Source: JASFEQ01 sp050124735 (GTDB taxonomy: Bacteria > Desulfobacterota > DSM-4660 > Desulfatiglandales > HGW-15). Taken from it: DNA of 13,754 nt. How positions within the stretch are numbered: the stretch's first letter is position 1; the number at the start of each line of letters is the position of its first letter. The stretch lies in the NCBI GenBank assembly GCA_050124735.1, contig JASFEQ010000074.1, forward strand, positions 1 through 13,754, written 5' to 3'. This document shows, piece by piece, positions 12,663 through 13,754 of this stretch. A program made the position numbers and the translations under genes. Under the pieces are notes generated by a model that worked only from the letters and a program-made list of their open reading frames with translations, was not told where the DNA came from and made no database searches.

Positions 12663-13448
12663 TTATTCGGAAAGTACCGCGCGACCTTCCCGGCCTGCCA
12701 ACGCAAGCCTCAACTCGGCCATGTCCGGACAAGCCACATGAATACGAGTCCGCCCCTCCCCAATTTCTTCAATCATATGGGCATCCGAGGCGATGATAAA
12801 CGGGAACCTTGCATACTCCCTGAAGCGAGCGCGGGCCTGATGCAGGCTCATGCGCTTTGTAATCTCAAGGGCGTCCAGGTTCAGGCCTTCTGGGATGAAT
12901 CCCAGTTGATTGACCAGGCTGAAGCTATCGCGGTCGATGTGGGCCGCAATGACAAGCCCCTGGCGGTCGTGTATCCCGGCCACCACTTCTTCTACAGGGA
13001 GAGTCGTAGCCCCGATTAGGAGGCGCTTATTAATCCCTTCAACCTCGTCGAATTCATTTGCCACAACTTGGATGCCAAACGAACTCTCGTCGTTCTCGCC
13101 GGGTTGGAGATTTTGGTAAACAAGCTCTTGCATGGAAAGCGCACCCTCGATTCCCTCGAAGAGACCTAGAATATGGGCCTCTTCCAATGTGGTCACCTCT
13201 ATACCCGGGATGACACAGAGGTCTGTTTCGCGAGCTGCAGCAATCACGGCCGGTGTGTTTTCGGCACTGTTATGGTCCGTGATGGCAATAATGGCCAATT
13301 TTTTTTCGCAGGCTTCCTGAATGATTTTGCCGGGTGTCATGTCGAGAGTGGCACATGGTGAAAGACAGGTATGAATGTGGAGATCCACACCCACTGCCTC
13401 TAATGCTTGCGCTGCCTTTCTGCCCAAGAACGCCCCTCGAATGCCCAC
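12663..13448 (-). CDS. PHP-domain metal-dependent phosphoesterase
   Basis: A 261-residue protein of the PHP (polymerase and histidinol phosphatase) superfamily, which hydrolyses phosphoesters with a cluster of metal ions. Seen metal-ligand motifs: DLHIHT (22-27), ITDHN (56-60), PGIEV (81-85), AHIL (91-94), AHIDR (169-173) and SDAH (221-224), all in the expected order, so the active site looks complete. The substrate cannot be read from sequence. The start is GTG at 13448: an in-frame TGA lies two codons upstream, so no longer protein is possible; the ribosome site is weak. The gene begins 12 bases after the DRTGG gene stop. Genes of this type recur in the regulatory or maturation cassette of bifurcating hydrogenase operons. 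Confidence 0.87.
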   Translation of the reverse strand: MGIRGAFLGRKAAQALEAVGVDLHIHTCLSPCATLDMTPGKIIQEACEKKLAIIAITDHNSAENTPAVIAAARETDLCVIPGIEVTTLEEAHILGLFEGIEGALSMQELVYQNLQPGENDESSFGIQVVANEFDEVEGINKRLLIGATTLPVEEVVAGIHDRQGLVIAAHIDRDSFSLVNQLGFIPEGLNLDALEITKRMSLHQARARFREYARFPFIIASDAHMIEEIGEGRTRIHVACPDMAELRLALAGREGRAVLSE

Positions 13449-13460
13449 GCTTCATACACG

Positions 13461-13754
13461 TCAGATGCCGGAAACGCCCAGCTCAAAAAGTCGGCCCACC
13501 AGTTCAAAGGTTGGGAGCCTGCTGGTCATAATGGGCACCTCTTCGGCTTCAGCCTTTTGTATGGTTTCCTTCTCAGGCTCTCTGCCGTTCACCAGAATAA
13601 TTCCTGAGAGGGCCTTCATTGCCGCAACCGCCACAATGTTTTGGTGCGTCTGGAGCGTGACCCATAAATCGCCTTCGTTGGCATTGGCCATGACGTCGCT
13701 CATCAGATCGCTGGCATAGCCCCGGGTCACGCCCACATCGAGACGATGGCCGCC
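13461..13754 (-). CDS. DRTGG-domain protein, N-terminus beyond the window
   Basis: The last 97 residues of a protein that enters from the right edge. The core GGHRLDVGVTRGYASDLM, followed by VMANANEGDLWVT, QTHQNIVAVAAM and IILVNGREPE, matches stand-alone DRTGG-domain proteins of about 115-120 residues, so only about 20 residues are missing. The name-giving DRTGG sequence reads DVGVTRG here. The domain is also found between CBS and kinase-like domains in other proteins and is thought to bind ligands, but its function is not established. An internal GTG at 13736 is in frame, but similarity continues upstream of it, so it is not the start. It is the first visible gene of the minus-strand redox cassette. 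Confidence 0.8.
   Translation of the reverse strand, partial: GGHRLDVGVTRGYASDLMSDVMANANEGDLWVTLQTHQNIVAVAAMKALSGIILVNGREPEKETIQKAEAEEVPIMTSRLPTFELVGRLFELGVSGI

Noticed and set aside
12652..12732. Longer N-terminus of the HATPase starting at 12732
   Set aside because: The extra 27 residues are unlike the family, overlap the PHP gene by 70 bases and are encoded by its conserved C-terminal part.

Overview
The window looks like chromosomal DNA of an anaerobic, probably syntrophic or sulfate-reducing member of the Desulfobacterota (former Deltaproteobacteria). The main reasons are a glutaryl-CoA dehydrogenase of the type I recall from Desulfococcus multivorans sitting next to a glutaconyl-CoA decarboxylase alpha subunit, a NADH-handling flavin/iron-sulfur multidomain protein, and palindromic intergenic repeats of a kind common in that group. 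This assignment is inference from remembered family resemblance, not from a search.

Layout. (1) Bases 1-637, minus strand: the N-terminal 212 codons of trpD, running off the left edge. It is preceded by a textbook trp attenuator: a good sigma-70-type promoter (884-913), a 16-codon leader peptide with three consecutive Trp codons (802-852), an antiterminator pairing and a 13-bp terminator hairpin with a U-run (727-770), then a second 13-bp hairpin (675-716). (2) Bases 1114-3992, plus strand: thiE, thiL and thiM, a thiamine synthesis/salvage set with its own promoter (1034-1062) and no recognisable TPP riboswitch. A ~319-bp near-palindromic, MITE-like element lies between thiE and thiL. (3) Bases 4185-5105, plus: a stand-alone FHA-GAF signalling protein ended by a strong terminator. 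(4) Bases 5400-8424, minus: gdh then gcdA, which together would convert glutaryl-CoA to crotonyl-CoA in two steps (dehydrogenation without decarboxylation, then decarboxylation by the biotin/Na+-pump type enzyme). (5) Bases 8621-13754, minus: a tight five-gene run, DRTGG-domain protein (partial), PHP-domain protein, HATPase, small thioredoxin-fold [2Fe-2S] protein, and a 1015-residue fusion of a HydB/NuoF-type flavoprotein with a GltD/NfnB-type NAD(P)H flavoprotein.

How they may work together. Regions 4 and 5 are co-directional and both deal with low-potential electron chemistry. The inferred theme is anaerobic aromatic/dicarboxylate (glutaryl-CoA) oxidation with NADH/NADPH/ferredoxin balancing by a bifurcating transhydrogenase-like enzyme. 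The DRTGG-PHP-HATPase-[2Fe-2S] cassette is one I know from operons of electron-bifurcating HydABC hydrogenases in Firmicutes and Thermotogae; here it feeds into a HydB-NfnB fusion, and no hydrogenase catalytic subunit is visible in the window. gdh has its own putative promoter (8541-8569), so the two minus-strand blocks may be separately controlled.

Gene-free stretches. 638-1113 holds the divergent trp leader/promoter and the thiE promoter. 1747-2146 is almost entirely the palindromic element; 1747-1801 shows nothing I recognise. 3993-4184 holds an inverted repeat and a weak promoter. 5106-5399 holds a terminator and a second short repetitive element. 7134-7260 is an imperfect palindrome. 8425-8620 holds the putative gdh promoter and a small inverted repeat. 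No tRNA, rRNA, CRISPR array or transposase gene was seen.
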